Source: Actinosynnema sp042752395 (GTDB taxonomy: Bacteria > Actinomycetota > Actinomycetes > Mycobacteriales > Pseudonocardiaceae). Taken from it: DNA of 64,000 bases. Shown piece after piece: positions 50,706-58,695 of this stretch (positions within the stretch are counted from its first letter, which is position 1; every line of letters begins with the position of its first letter). The notes under the pieces are model-generated. The model saw nothing but the letters and a program-made list of their open reading frames with translations. It was not told the origin of the DNA and ran no database searches. The stretch spans positions 29,106 to 93,105 of the forward strand of contig NZ_JBHYXZ010000012.1 in NCBI RefSeq assembly GCF_042752395.1, written 5' to 3'. Both the position numbers and the translations under genes were made by a program.

Positions 50706-51050
50706 CTAGTCCGGCCGTTCACCCAAGATCTTGTACGCCAGTTCGTAGACCGGTCCACCGGTCACTTCGGACCACGACTTGGCCTCGCGCACACGGTGCG
50801 ACGCCTCCTGGAAGGTCGTACCGAGCGCTACCGCGATGTCCGGGCTCATCGTCTCCGCCCAGCGGCGCGCCTCTCCGGAGGCGTTGCGGTCGATCGTGTC
50901 GCGCGCCCACCACGTTCGCGGCTCGCCGTGCAGCAGCAGTTCGGGTGTCGTTGAGGCAAGGTGGACGTACTCGTTGTAGTGAGCAGCCAGCCAGAACACG
51001 TGGCGTGCCGCGCGTTGCAGCAGCTCGTAGGGCGTCTCCTGGGCGGTCAT
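50706..51050 (-). CDS. Hypothetical helical protein
   Basis: 114 residues from ATG 51050 in a 4-bp overlap with the upstream gene. Aromatic helical sequence (PYELLQRAARHVFWLAAHYN; RWAETMSPDIAVALGTTFQE). Third gene of a leftward unit that starts with the Phd-like protein at 51436. Confidence 0.6.
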   Translation of the reverse strand: MTAQETPYELLQRAARHVFWLAAHYNEYVHLASTTPELLLHGEPRTWWARDTIDRNASGEARRWAETMSPDIAVALGTTFQEASHRVREAKSWSEVTGGPVYELAYKILGERPD

Positions 51051-51256
51051 GGGACTGGAATGAATCGGTTCGGGTCGTTCAGGGCGTCGGCGTCGTGCAT
51101 GGATGTCTGCCAGTTTCCGGCGTCGTTCTCGTGCACCACGGTGCCGTCGCGCAGCAGGTGCCAGCGGCCGCCGGCGACGGGTTGTCCGGCTTCGACGAAC
51201 ACCTTCTCGTCGGTCAGGTCCAGCGTGGTGGGGGCGGGGATCGGTTTCCAGGGCAT
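51047..51256 (-). CDS. Small hypothetical protein
   Basis: 69 residues: MPWKPIPAPTTLDLTDEKVF and WHLLRDGTVVHENDAGNWQT. Beta-rich, one domain at most. Nine bp after the antitoxin-like gene, where a toxin gene would be expected; it has no RelE/YoeB or Doc signature that I can see. Confidence 0.55.
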   Translation of the reverse strand: MPWKPIPAPTTLDLTDEKVFVEAGQPVAGGRWHLLRDGTVVHENDAGNWQTSMHDADALNDPNRFIPVP

Positions 51257-51265
51257 GCGGGGCTC

Positions 51266-51436
51266 CTAGTCGGCCGTCGCGCCGGCGAGGCGGGCGAAGT
51301 CGTCGGGGCTGATGAGGTAGGCGGCGGGTTTGCCGTTCTTGGTGATCTGGATGGTCTTGCCGCCGTGCTGGACCTGGCCGACGGCGTCGGCCAGGTTCTT
51401 GCGGAAGTCCTGAACGGTGTAGGTGACGGGCTCCAT
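51266..51436 (-). CDS. Phd/YefM-family antitoxin-like protein
   Basis: 56 residues from ATG 51436. Typical Phd/YefM N-terminus: YTVQDFRKNLADAVGQVQ then KTIQITKNGKPAAYLISPDD. The family binds DNA through this part and neutralises a toxin through the C-terminus, which here is very short (FARLAGATAD). Three TGTACA elements lie just upstream, the core motif bound by YefM. No recognisable toxin follows, so it may be an orphan regulator or protect against a host toxin. Confidence 0.75.
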   Translation of the reverse strand: MEPVTYTVQDFRKNLADAVGQVQHGGKTIQITKNGKPAAYLISPDDFARLAGATAD

Positions 51437-51448
51437 GTCTGTAAGGTT

Positions 51449-51490
51449 TGTACACGCCAGGTGTTGTGTCAAGTCTGTACAGACTGTACA
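51449..51490. promoter_or_regulatory. TGTACA operator array in divergent promoter
   Basis: TGTACA at 51449-51454, 51476-51481 and 51485-51490; the last two are nine bp apart and form the perfect palindrome AGTCTGTACAGACT (51473-51486). The array sits between the Phd-like gene (leftward, start 51436) and the zinc protein gene (rightward, start 51500), so binding could regulate both. Confidence 0.65.
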
Positions 51491-51499
51491 GTTCTCGAC

Positions 51500-51862
51500 A
51501 TGGAGACCACGACCGCCGCCCCCACCATCACCCGCTGCACCAGCTGCGGCCGCACCCTCCGCGCCGCCAAGTCCATCGCCGCCGGCCGCGGACCCCGCTG
51601 CCAAGCCAAGGTCCGCGCCGCCGCCAAGGCCGCCGTGGTCGCCGAGTTCAAGCCCGCCACCGTCGCCAAGGCGCTGGAACTCATCGCCGACAACGGCATC
51701 GTCCCGATCCGCGCCCGCCGCGTCATCGCGTTCCGCGTCGTGTCCAGCGACGGCGCGAACCGCTACCTCACCGCCCCGCAGGCGTGCAACTGCGCCGCCG
51801 GCCTCAAGGCCAAGCACGCCTGCTACCACCGCGTCGCCGCCACCATCCTCGCCGCCGCCTGA
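51500..51862 (+). CDS. SWIM-like / DUF6011-type zinc protein
   Basis: 120 residues from ATG 51500. The N-terminus has CTSCGRTLRAAKSIAAGRGP followed by a third Cys, as in DUF6011 proteins; the C-terminus has CNC...CYH (ACNCAAGLKAKHACYHRVAA), the CxCxnCxH pattern of a SWIM zinc finger. Only rightward gene in the early region, divergent from the Phd-like gene over TGTACA operators. The following 137 bp show no gene. Confidence 0.7.
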   Translation: METTTAAPTITRCTSCGRTLRAAKSIAAGRGPRCQAKVRAAAKAAVVAEFKPATVAKALELIADNGIVPIRARRVIAFRVVSSDGANRYLTAPQACNCAAGLKAKHACYHRVAATILAAA

Positions 51863-51999
51863 CACGCCGGTGCCCCGGTCACATCGAAGGCGACCGGGAC
51901 ACCGGGTGGGGCCCTGGAACGGGGAGGAACCAGAGCCCGACGAGGCCGCGGCACGAGGAGGGGTAACCGCAGCCTCAGATCAGGTGGCGAAACGAGAAG

Positions 52000-52548
52000 T
52001 CACGCCGCAACGGGCCAGCGCACGGTGGTGAGCGCGTCCCGGTGACGGGCGAGCTGGTTGACCCAGCCAAGCTGCTGCGCCGCGATCGTGGCGAGCGCCA
52101 GCGCGTCGGCCGCGTTGTCGTCCGGGATCGCCACGTCCGGCCACATACGGGCCACCGCCACCGCCACCGCGGTCTTGCCCGCGTTGCCCTTCCCCGTCGC
52201 CCAGCGGGCCCGCACGGCGGGCGGCAATTCCACCACCGGCACTTCCAGAGCCAGCAGGCGGTGCACGACCGTCCACCACAGGGCGGCCCGGTCCCACACG
52301 TGCCCGTGCCGGCCGGTGCTGCCGAGGCTCGGGCCTTCGACGACGACCAGCTGCGCGCCGCGGGCGTGGTCGACCACGCGGTCGGCCAGCGTAGTGAGTC
52401 GGTGGTCGCGGTCGGCCAAGGTGGGCTCCTTGGCGGGTTTGCTTCCGATCACCTGGGTGTCGACCGTGGTGTGTCCGATGCTGCCGCGGGTGATGGTGGC
52501 GACGCCGCTGCCGGTGAGGCTCAGGTCGAGCCCGGTCACGTAGCTCAT
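52000..52548 (-). CDS. RuvC-like Holliday junction resolvase
   Basis: 182 residues from ATG 52548 in a 4-bp overlap with the upstream gene. RNase H-like fold of RuvC: GLDLSLTGSG (Asp8), VVVEGPSLG, and IPDDNAADALALA with the two C-terminal acids. It would cut branched DNA to prepare replication or recombination intermediates for packaging. Confidence 0.82.
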   Translation of the reverse strand: MSYVTGLDLSLTGSGVATITRGSIGHTTVDTQVIGSKPAKEPTLADRDHRLTTLADRVVDHARGAQLVVVEGPSLGSTGRHGHVWDRAALWWTVVHRLLALEVPVVELPPAVRARWATGKGNAGKTAVAVAVARMWPDVAIPDDNAADALALATIAAQQLGWVNQLARHRDALTTVRWPVAA

Positions 52549-53321
52549 CGTCCTGCCCTCTCCGTCGGCTGCAGCCACACCGTGGTGGTGCCGCCCGGCT
52601 GCTCGGTCGAGTAGTTCACCAGCTCGACGGGGTGCTCGAACACGGTGCCGTCGACCGCGCGCAGCACGTAGTGCATTCGCTGGTACCAGGCGGCGACGTC
52701 CAGCGGGGTGCGCACCCAGTCGACGCGCGGCGCGTCGCGGATCATCGCCGTGTCGAACTCGGCAAGCACGTCGGGCCGGTCCAGCGCGAGCGTGCCGGTC
52801 GCGCCGTGCAACGCGATGTGGTCGCGGCCCTGCAGGTCCGACTTGATGACCGACACGCGCCCCTCGCGGCCGATGTAGGTGTGCGCCAGGTCGTCAACCT
52901 TGATGCACGGCACCAGCAACTCGTCGTGGCCGCGGCGGTGGCCCACCCGCCAATCGCCGCCGTTACCCGCCTCGTGCTGCCGGACGGTCAGCGTGCTGGT
53001 CGAGTCGCACCAGGCGGCGCAGCACAAGACCCGGGCCCGCCGCCCCCAGGACCGCAGGTTGTCCGCGAGCAGCCGACCGACCGTCGGGTTGGCCTCGACC
53101 GCCAGCACCTGGATGTTGGACAGGCGGGCCAGCTGGACGGCGGAGTGGTAGCCGACGTGCGCGCCGAGGTCAACGAACCAGCCGGGCCGCGCCCACAGCA
53201 GCTCGGTGATGCGGTCGGCCTCGTCCGGCTCCCAGGTGCCGGTGGCGGCGACGTGCGGGGCGATGACCCGGTCGTCGTCCTGGAACCGCAGCAAGCCCGC
53301 TGGGGTGGTGAGGGTGGGCAT
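52545..53321 (-). CDS. FkbM-family methyltransferase
   Basis: 258 residues. SAM-binding motif I FVDLGAHVGYHSA, motif II VLAVEANPTVGRLLADNL, and SVIKSDLQGRDHIAL where FkbM proteins place their acidic SDLQG. FkbM enzymes O-methylate sugars or hydroxy groups. Embedded between a nuclease-like and a resolvase gene. A glycosyltransferase is encoded in the structural module, so methylation of a virion or host glycan is possible. Confidence 0.8.
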   Translation of the reverse strand: MPTLTTPAGLLRFQDDDRVIAPHVAATGTWEPDEADRITELLWARPGWFVDLGAHVGYHSAVQLARLSNIQVLAVEANPTVGRLLADNLRSWGRRARVLCCAAWCDSTSTLTVRQHEAGNGGDWRVGHRRGHDELLVPCIKVDDLAHTYIGREGRVSVIKSDLQGRDHIALHGATGTLALDRPDVLAEFDTAMIRDAPRVDWVRTPLDVAAWYQRMHYVLRAVDGTVFEHPVELVNYSTEQPGGTTTVWLQPTERAGR

Positions 53322-54139
53322 CAGCCGGCCTTCCTGTCGTCGAGAGCGAGCGCGGGCAGCAACGCACGGATCTCCGTGACCGCGTTCGAGAGGGATTGGG
53401 CGAGCCGCTCGGCGTTGTTCAGGTCGTACTGGCCGGGCAGCTTCCGCGCGGCGCGCACGAACGCCAACGCCTCAGCCGCGTCCCGCGGGTCGACGCCGTG
53501 CGCCCAGCCGAGCTTCCCGCCCAGCAGCCGCTCGACGTGCTCCAGCGTGGACATCCGAGCCTGCTGTTCCGGGCTGAGCCCGCCAGCCTCCAGCAGCTGC
53601 CGCTGCGTCTCGTGCTCACGCCCCTGCCGGTAGCCCTCGTTCCGGGCTTCCTGCCGTGCCCGGGCCAGCCGCGGTGCGGCGTCGTTCCGGTCGCGGCGCA
53701 GGAACGTCGCCAGCAGCTCCAGCGGGATCTCGGGCTGCCGCGCAGCGGCGTCCACGACCACGGTCATCTTGCGGGCGTTCGACTTGGTGCTGGGCACCAT
53801 GAGCCCCCAGCCCGCGGGCAGCTCGCTGGTCTTCACGATCGTGGGGCTCGGCACGACGACCCAGAACCGGGACGAGTGCGGCCACCAGGCGTCCGCCTTG
53901 GACGGCTGCGCCAGCTCGGCGAGCCAGTCGCTGCGGCTCACCTTGATCTCGTGCACGTCGATCGACAAGCCGCGGCTGCCCCACAGCGACACGGCGACCA
54001 GGTCGGCGCGGCGGGTGGAGCCCGGGGCTGTCAGCTCGGTGTACAAGGCGTGCGAGTCCTCGTCGCGGTGGCCGGGCCCGCCGGTGTAGTGGCGGGTCAA
54101 CGCGGCGATGAGCGCCTTGCTGGCAGTGGTGTCAGGCAC
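53321..54139 (-). CDS. MmcB-like PD-(D/E)xK nuclease-fold protein
   Basis: 272 residues from GTG 54139. N-terminal half: RRADLVAVSLWGSRGLSIDV then HEIKVSRSDWLAEL, the Asp...ExK core of the nuclease fold, and SRFWVVVPSPTIVKTSELPA; this is the MmcB layout. C-terminal half is a helical coiled-coil tail (ARQEARNEGYRQGREHETQR). Probably acts on DNA repair or replication intermediates. Confidence 0.7.
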   Translation of the reverse strand: MPDTTASKALIAALTRHYTGGPGHRDEDSHALYTELTAPGSTRRADLVAVSLWGSRGLSIDVHEIKVSRSDWLAELAQPSKADAWWPHSSRFWVVVPSPTIVKTSELPAGWGLMVPSTKSNARKMTVVVDAAARQPEIPLELLATFLRRDRNDAAPRLARARQEARNEGYRQGREHETQRQLLEAGGLSPEQQARMSTLEHVERLLGGKLGWAHGVDPRDAAEALAFVRAARKLPGQYDLNNAERLAQSLSNAVTEIRALLPALALDDRKAG

Positions 54140-54641
54140 TGGCCTTCTCCTTCGCGGGCGCCTTGCCGCGCACCGCGAGCAGTGCGTCGGCCACAGCGGC
54201 GTGCAGCCGCGGCGACTCGGCAGCGAGCAGCGCGGTGACCGTGTCGCGGTGCACACCCGCGGCACGGGCGATGTCGACGCGGGTCCAGCCGCTGTTGACG
54301 AGCTTCTTCACGTGCCGCCGCACCGGCAGCGCCGGCCGGGTGGTTGTCGTGGTCCCGTCATCGGACACCAGCGGGTGCCGCTGGTAGGCGCCGGTGCTGT
54401 TGTTCTCCCGCCACCGCCACACCCCGCCCCACAGGCCCTCGTCGCGCCGCTCGTCGGCGCGGTCGCCGCACTCGCGGCGCACGGGGCAGTGGGCGCAGTA
54501 GCGGCGCGCGGCGGCCTGCACCCGCAGCGGCACGGGCTTGCGGCGCTCGCCGTCGTCGCCGAAGAACGCTTCGAGCTGGTCGGGTTTGAGGCCGCGGCAG
54601 GCGGCGTCGAGCGGGTACTGGGGCTCGCGGGGCGTGGTCAT
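54132..54641 (-). CDS. WhiB-family Fe-S regulator with extra C-terminal helix-turn-helix
   Basis: 169 residues. Four WhiB cysteines: Cys15 (AACRGL), Cys49 and Cys52 (YCAHCPV) and Cys58 (REC), which bind [4Fe-4S], followed by the LWGGVWR turn. A C-terminal extension has a predicted helix-turn-helix (GWTRVDIARAAGVHRDTVTA) absent from normal WhiB proteins. Host WhiBs work with sigma A; phage copies can compete with host ones, as shown for mycobacteriophage TM4. Confidence 0.88.
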   Translation of the reverse strand: MTTPREPQYPLDAACRGLKPDQLEAFFGDDGERRKPVPLRVQAAARRYCAHCPVRRECGDRADERRDEGLWGGVWRWRENNSTGAYQRHPLVSDDGTTTTTRPALPVRRHVKKLVNSGWTRVDIARAAGVHRDTVTALLAAESPRLHAAVADALLAVRGKAPAKEKASA

Positions 54642-54964
54642 CGGTCGCTGCCTTCGGCGCGGTGCTTGTCGGTCTTGAGGTGGTAGTGGCCGTGCCTGGA
54701 CCGGCGGCACGGGTAGGCGATCATGGGTCTGGCGCCGATCGCTTCGAGCTTGCGGGCGGCGGCGCGCGCGTCGGCGACGGTGTCGTAGATGACCTTGCCG
54801 TCGCTGCCTTTGCCTTCCCTGCGCCGCTGCTCGCCGGACAGCTCGGCGCGGCTGGGCGTGCACACCTCGGGCCGGCCGTTCTTGGACAGGCGGGCGTGCT
54901 GGGCGAGGATCGCGGGCCGCTGCTGGTCGTGCAGCTCGCGTTCGAGGCGGGCGAAGTCGGTCAC
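54638..54964 (-). CDS. Hypothetical basic protein
   Basis: 108 residues from GTG 54964 between two 4-bp overlaps. Lys/Arg-rich with GSDGKVIYDTVADARAAARK and a Cys/His end (AYPCRRSRHGHYHLKTDKHR). Might bind nucleic acid. No family recognised. Confidence 0.6.
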   Translation of the reverse strand: MTDFARLERELHDQQRPAILAQHARLSKNGRPEVCTPSRAELSGEQRRREGKGSDGKVIYDTVADARAAARKLEAIGARPMIAYPCRRSRHGHYHLKTDKHRAEGSDR

Positions 54965-55524
54965 CGCTGTACCCCCTCGCCGGTGGCGATGCCCGCGAGG
55001 TCGGCCAGCGCGGTCAGCCGCTCCGAGTCCGGGTTCGCCGGGTCGGCGAGCGCGGCGAGCGCGACCTTGATCCAGCGCAGCGACGCCCGGGGGACGCGCT
55101 GCACGTAGTCGTTCCACGGCTCGGGCGTGGGGGTGATCTCGGCGGCCCACGCTTCGTAGGCGCGGCCGGCGGCGGCGTAGATCGCGGGCCACGACACGAG
55201 GTCGCCGCTGATCGGTGCGCGGGTGGCGGGCAGCCAGCGTTCGACGACGACCGGCACGCCGCGCTGTTCGGCGTGCTGCTTCTCGCGGGTGGTCTGGTCG
55301 CCGAGGTAGCCGCTGGGGTCGGTGACGATGACGACGAGGTCGGCGTTGTCGATGAGCCGGTACCAGCGGCGGGCGTGTTCGGCGGCGGAGCGGGTGATGT
55401 CGCGTTCCGGGACGTGGACCTGGTCGCCGTGTGCGCGGTAGTGGCGGGCGGCGGCGATGAGGAGGTCGTTGTGGCGGTTGAGGCTGCCGCAGAGGACGAC
55501 GCGGCGGGGCTGCGGTGTGGTCAC
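54961..55524 (-). CDS. Nucleoside 2-deoxyribosyltransferase-like protein A
   Basis: 187 residues from GTG 55524. RRVVLCGSLNRHNDLLIAAA opens a small Rossmann-like fold; RLIDNADLVVIVTDPSGYLG and a Glu in TTREKQHAEQRGVPVV match the order of the nucleoside deoxyribosyltransferase family. C-terminal helical extension. Similar in its first 100 residues to the product of the adjacent upstream gene, so the pair is a tandem duplication that diverged. Confidence 0.7.
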   Translation of the reverse strand: MTTPQPRRVVLCGSLNRHNDLLIAAARHYRAHGDQVHVPERDITRSAAEHARRWYRLIDNADLVVIVTDPSGYLGDQTTREKQHAEQRGVPVVVERWLPATRAPISGDLVSWPAIYAAAGRAYEAWAAEITPTPEPWNDYVQRVPRASLRWIKVALAALADPANPDSERLTALADLAGIATGEGVQR

Positions 55525-56720
55525 CGGGTTTCTCCTTCCTCGGCTTGAGGCGGGGTGGGGGCGGAGGAGGAAGTCATCGGCTTGACGATCTTGATGCACC
55601 ACGTCTTGTGGGCCGGGGCCGTCTCGTGGCAGTCCGGGCAGACGGTCGGCTGCGCCGGGGCCTGCGGCGCGGCGGGCGAAGCGGACTTGTGCTCGTCGCA
55701 CATCCAGTCCTGGTCGTCACCGAACGGCGTCGGCGGCTTCTTGCAGTTCGGGCAGAGCCACTCGCTGCGCTTCGGCTGCGGCCCGTCCGCTGCCGCGGGT
55801 TTCGGGTCCGTCTGTTGCACCGCTGCCGCCACCTCGGCCGGGCCGTAGGCGTCGCACAGCCACCGCACCCAGCGAGCCAGTTCGGCCGGTGCGGGGGTCG
55901 GGTCCGTGGCAGGGGTGGACCCGAGGTCGGCCAGCAGCGCGCGGGCGTGATTGAGCCACCCTTCGCGGTCCACGTCGTCCAGGTCGCGCGTCCACATCCG
56001 GTCGGCGCGGTCCGGGGTGACGCGGGCCTGGAACTGCAACAGGCGCTTGGCCACCGTCTCCGCTGCGTCGTCGGGGATGGTGTGGGCACCGGAGACACGG
56101 GCGCGCAGGGCGGCAACGTTCTCCTGGTCCTCTTCGGCCCAGTCCTTCAAGGTCTCGGACCAGCCCTGCCGATAGCTCACCGCACGCCGGGCCATCCCTC
56201 GCAGCATCCGGGCCAGCGCGTCCCGCTCGGAGCGGAGCACCGCGTTCCGCACCACGAGGTCGCCGTGGTGGCGCTCGACGATCGTGCGCACCTCCGCCTC
56301 GCCGACGACCCACTCCGGTTGGTCGGCCGGGCAGTGCGGGCAGGCGTGGCTGTACTCGCTGATGATCTGGTCGAGCAGACTGCTGGTGTCCTCTACCCCG
56401 ACCGGGGACGGGGAGGACTCCACCCACTGGTGCACCGGGATGTCGGCGGCGAACGCCCGCTCGGCCTCGCGCCTGGTCTGCTCGCCCACGTAGTCGCCCT
56501 GCATCGTGCACACCACGACGAGGTCGGCGGCGTCGATGAGCTGGTACCAGCGGTCCACGTGCAGCTGGAACGCGACGCCGTCGTTCCGGACCGGCTTGTG
56601 CACGGTGTAGCCCTGCCCCCGGTACCAGCGCTCGGCGGCGTCCAGAGCGGTGACGGCTCGGGTGACGGAGCCGCACAGCACGGCCACCGGGGTCACGGCG
56701 GGCGGAGTGGAGTCGGTCAC
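55521..56720 (-). CDS. Nucleoside 2-deoxyribosyltransferase-like protein B with zinc ribbon
   Basis: 399 residues. N-terminal fold as in its neighbour (VAVLCGSVTRAVTALDAAER; YQLIDAADLVVVCTMQGDYV; GEQTRREAERAFAADIPVH). A middle helical region has a Cys/His cluster (HACPHCPADQ), and the C-terminus carries two CxxC ribbons (WLCPNCKKPP, TVCPDCHETA). It could modify nucleotides or cleave nucleotide signals; the family fold supports glycosidic-bond chemistry, but the active-site acids are not certain. Confidence 0.7.
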   Translation of the reverse strand: MTDSTPPAVTPVAVLCGSVTRAVTALDAAERWYRGQGYTVHKPVRNDGVAFQLHVDRWYQLIDAADLVVVCTMQGDYVGEQTRREAERAFAADIPVHQWVESSPSPVGVEDTSSLLDQIISEYSHACPHCPADQPEWVVGEAEVRTIVERHHGDLVVRNAVLRSERDALARMLRGMARRAVSYRQGWSETLKDWAEEDQENVAALRARVSGAHTIPDDAAETVAKRLLQFQARVTPDRADRMWTRDLDDVDREGWLNHARALLADLGSTPATDPTPAPAELARWVRWLCDAYGPAEVAAAVQQTDPKPAAADGPQPKRSEWLCPNCKKPPTPFGDDQDWMCDEHKSASPAAPQAPAQPTVCPDCHETAPAHKTWCIKIVKPMTSSSAPTPPQAEEGETR

Positions 56721-57019
56721 CGGGACCGCCTCCTTGAGCCGCGAACCAGCCTCTTCAGTACGCAGGGAGCAGATCGGGGATAGACACGCTCTGTGCCGAT
56801 GAACGCGGAGGGCAGTTCGCCTCGATTGCGATCTACGAGTGCCACGACGTCCGCGCCGTCGGTGTCCACGTATGCACGCATGCCAGCCAGCTCGATCTCG
56901 TCGCCAGCGACGACGATTCGCCAGCCGAAGTGGCGCTTGCCGAGGTCGCCCGCGGTCACAACGCTTGGCGAAGCCGCCTCATCGTCGGGTCGCTCTGCTG
57001 GGGGGTTGGTGAGGGTCAT
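56717..57019 (-). CDS. Hypothetical protein after the methyltransferase
   Basis: 100 residues from ATG 57019, 4-bp overlaps on both sides. Beta-rich middle (GWRIVVAGDEIELAGMRAYV; ADVVALVDRNRGELPSAFIG) and an Arg-rich end. No family recognised. Confidence 0.6.
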   Translation of the reverse strand: MTLTNPPAERPDDEAASPSVVTAGDLGKRHFGWRIVVAGDEIELAGMRAYVDTDGADVVALVDRNRGELPSAFIGTERVYPRSAPCVLKRLVRGSRRRSR

Positions 57020-58020
57020 GCGGTCTCTCCGAACGGGAGGGGCGCGTCGGCCATGCGACGCAGCGCGATGTCGTGGTAGGCGGGGTTGAGGTCGATGCCG
57101 ATCGCTCGCCGACCCAACTGCTGGGCGGCCATCGCCGTAGTGCCCGCGCCGCTGAACGGGTCGAGCACCACACCGTCCGGCTTGCAGCCCGCGGCAATGC
57201 AGCGGCGCGGCAGCTCGGCGGGGAAGGTGGCGAAGTGCGCTTCCTTCAGCGGGGTGGAGCTGATCGTCCACACGGAGCGGGCGTTGCGTCCGCCCTTGCC
57301 CGGCCTGGAGTGCACGCCGACCGAGTTGACGTTGCCCGGCTGCCCGGTCTCGGCGGCGCGGGCGGTATGGGCCTGGTACTCGCGGGCGTAGCGCTGGTTG
57401 TGCGCCTCCTGCGCCGGGTCGGACTCCTCGCGGATCGCCTCGGCGTCGTACCAGTAGCGCGGCCCTTTGGTCAGCAGGAACACCTGCTCGTGTGCGCGGG
57501 TCGGCCGGTCCTTCACGGCCTCGGGCATAATGTTGCGCTTGGCCCACACGATCTCGGACCGCAACACCCAGCCCGCGTCCTGGAGTGCGAACGCGACGCG
57601 CCACGGGATGCCGAGCAAATTCTTCGGCGGCAGGGATCGGGTGCCGCGGAGTCCTGCGGCGGTGAACGTGCGGTCGGCGCGCTGACCGGTCGAGCCCTGC
57701 GTGCCGGACGACCCGGGCGGGTAGGCGTAGGAGTCGCCGAGGTTGAGCCACAGCGTGCCGTCGTCGGCGAGCACGCGGTGCACCTCTGCGAACACCGCGC
57801 CCAGCGCGGCGACGTACTCGGCAGGCGAGGACTCCAGCCCGATCTGGCCGTGGAGGCCTCCGTAGTCGCGCAGGCCGAAGTACGGCGGCGAGGTCACCAC
57901 ACAGTTCACGGCCCCGTCCGGCAGGGTGCGCAACTGCTCGACCGCGTCCCCGACGAGCAAGGTCAGGGTGTCGTCGGAGTAGTGCATCCGCTGAGCTCCG
58001 GTGGTGTCGTGTCGGGTCAT
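57016..58020 (-). CDS. Beta-class DNA methyltransferase (N4-cytosine type)
   Basis: 334 residues from ATG 58020 (GGAG upstream). Catalytic motif SPPY (44-47, in VVTSPPYFGLRDYG) comes before the SAM motif DPFSGAGTTAMAA (about 295-307): the beta-class order. The serine in SPPY favours N4-cytosine over N6-adenine. A large target-recognition insert lies between. No restriction gene is adjacent, so it is an orphan that may protect phage DNA from host restriction. Confidence 0.88.
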   Translation of the reverse strand: MTRHDTTGAQRMHYSDDTLTLLVGDAVEQLRTLPDGAVNCVVTSPPYFGLRDYGGLHGQIGLESSPAEYVAALGAVFAEVHRVLADDGTLWLNLGDSYAYPPGSSGTQGSTGQRADRTFTAAGLRGTRSLPPKNLLGIPWRVAFALQDAGWVLRSEIVWAKRNIMPEAVKDRPTRAHEQVFLLTKGPRYWYDAEAIREESDPAQEAHNQRYAREYQAHTARAAETGQPGNVNSVGVHSRPGKGGRNARSVWTISSTPLKEAHFATFPAELPRRCIAAGCKPDGVVLDPFSGAGTTAMAAQQLGRRAIGIDLNPAYHDIALRRMADAPLPFGETA

Positions 58021-58031
58021 CGGGGGTCTCC

Positions 58032-58631
58032 TCACGCCGCGGCAGCGGCGGTAGAGCGGACGTGGGCGAGCAGCCGAGCGCCGATCCAGCGGGTGTAGGC
58101 CGGGGGGATGGCTTCGCTGATCTCGCGGATCGCGGTCTCGCTGTCCCGGGAGGCGGGGAGACGACGCACACCGGTGCGCCACTCCTCCAACTCCTCGTCC
58201 TTCTGCCGGGCCTCGACCGGCAGGTCGAGCAAGGTGCGCAGCAGCTCGGCGGCCTGCTTGGCGAGCCACCCGGCGCGCAGCCTGGCCTGGTCGTAGCCGG
58301 CCACCTCGTCGCGGGTCAGCGGGTGCTCGGCGAGGATCGGCAGCAGCGCGTCACGCGTGCGGTCGTAGTCCTGCTGGCGCATCCGCAGCTCGTGCTGCAG
58401 ATCCTCGTCGGTGGGCGACGCGGCGATGTGGGCGACGGCGGCGGTGAGGCAGGCGGCCATCCATTCCGGCGTGCGATCGGAGGCGCGCAGGTAGGCGATG
58501 AAGTCGACCTGCGCCTGCTCGCTGGTGCGGGTGGCGGAGACGTGGCGGTAGTGGTCGACGTGGCGGGTGACGATGTCGCGGAAGGTGGCGGTGGCCTGGT
58601 CGATGAGCGGGTCGACGGGCGGGTTCGTCAT
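58032..58631 (-). CDS. Hypothetical helical protein
   Basis: 199 residues, all-helical (FRDIVTRHVDHYRHVSATRT; QQDYDRTRDALLPILAEHPL). 11 bp from the methyltransferase start. Without recognisable motifs; possibly a structural or recombination helper. Confidence 0.6.
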   Translation of the reverse strand: MTNPPVDPLIDQATATFRDIVTRHVDHYRHVSATRTSEQAQVDFIAYLRASDRTPEWMAACLTAAVAHIAASPTDEDLQHELRMRQQDYDRTRDALLPILAEHPLTRDEVAGYDQARLRAGWLAKQAAELLRTLLDLPVEARQKDEELEEWRTGVRRLPASRDSETAIREISEAIPPAYTRWIGARLLAHVRSTAAAAA

Positions 58632-58695
58632 GACGGGCTGGTCCTTCGGGGCGTGGGGCCCGGCGCGGGGGAAGCGCGCCGGGCCGGGCGGCGGG

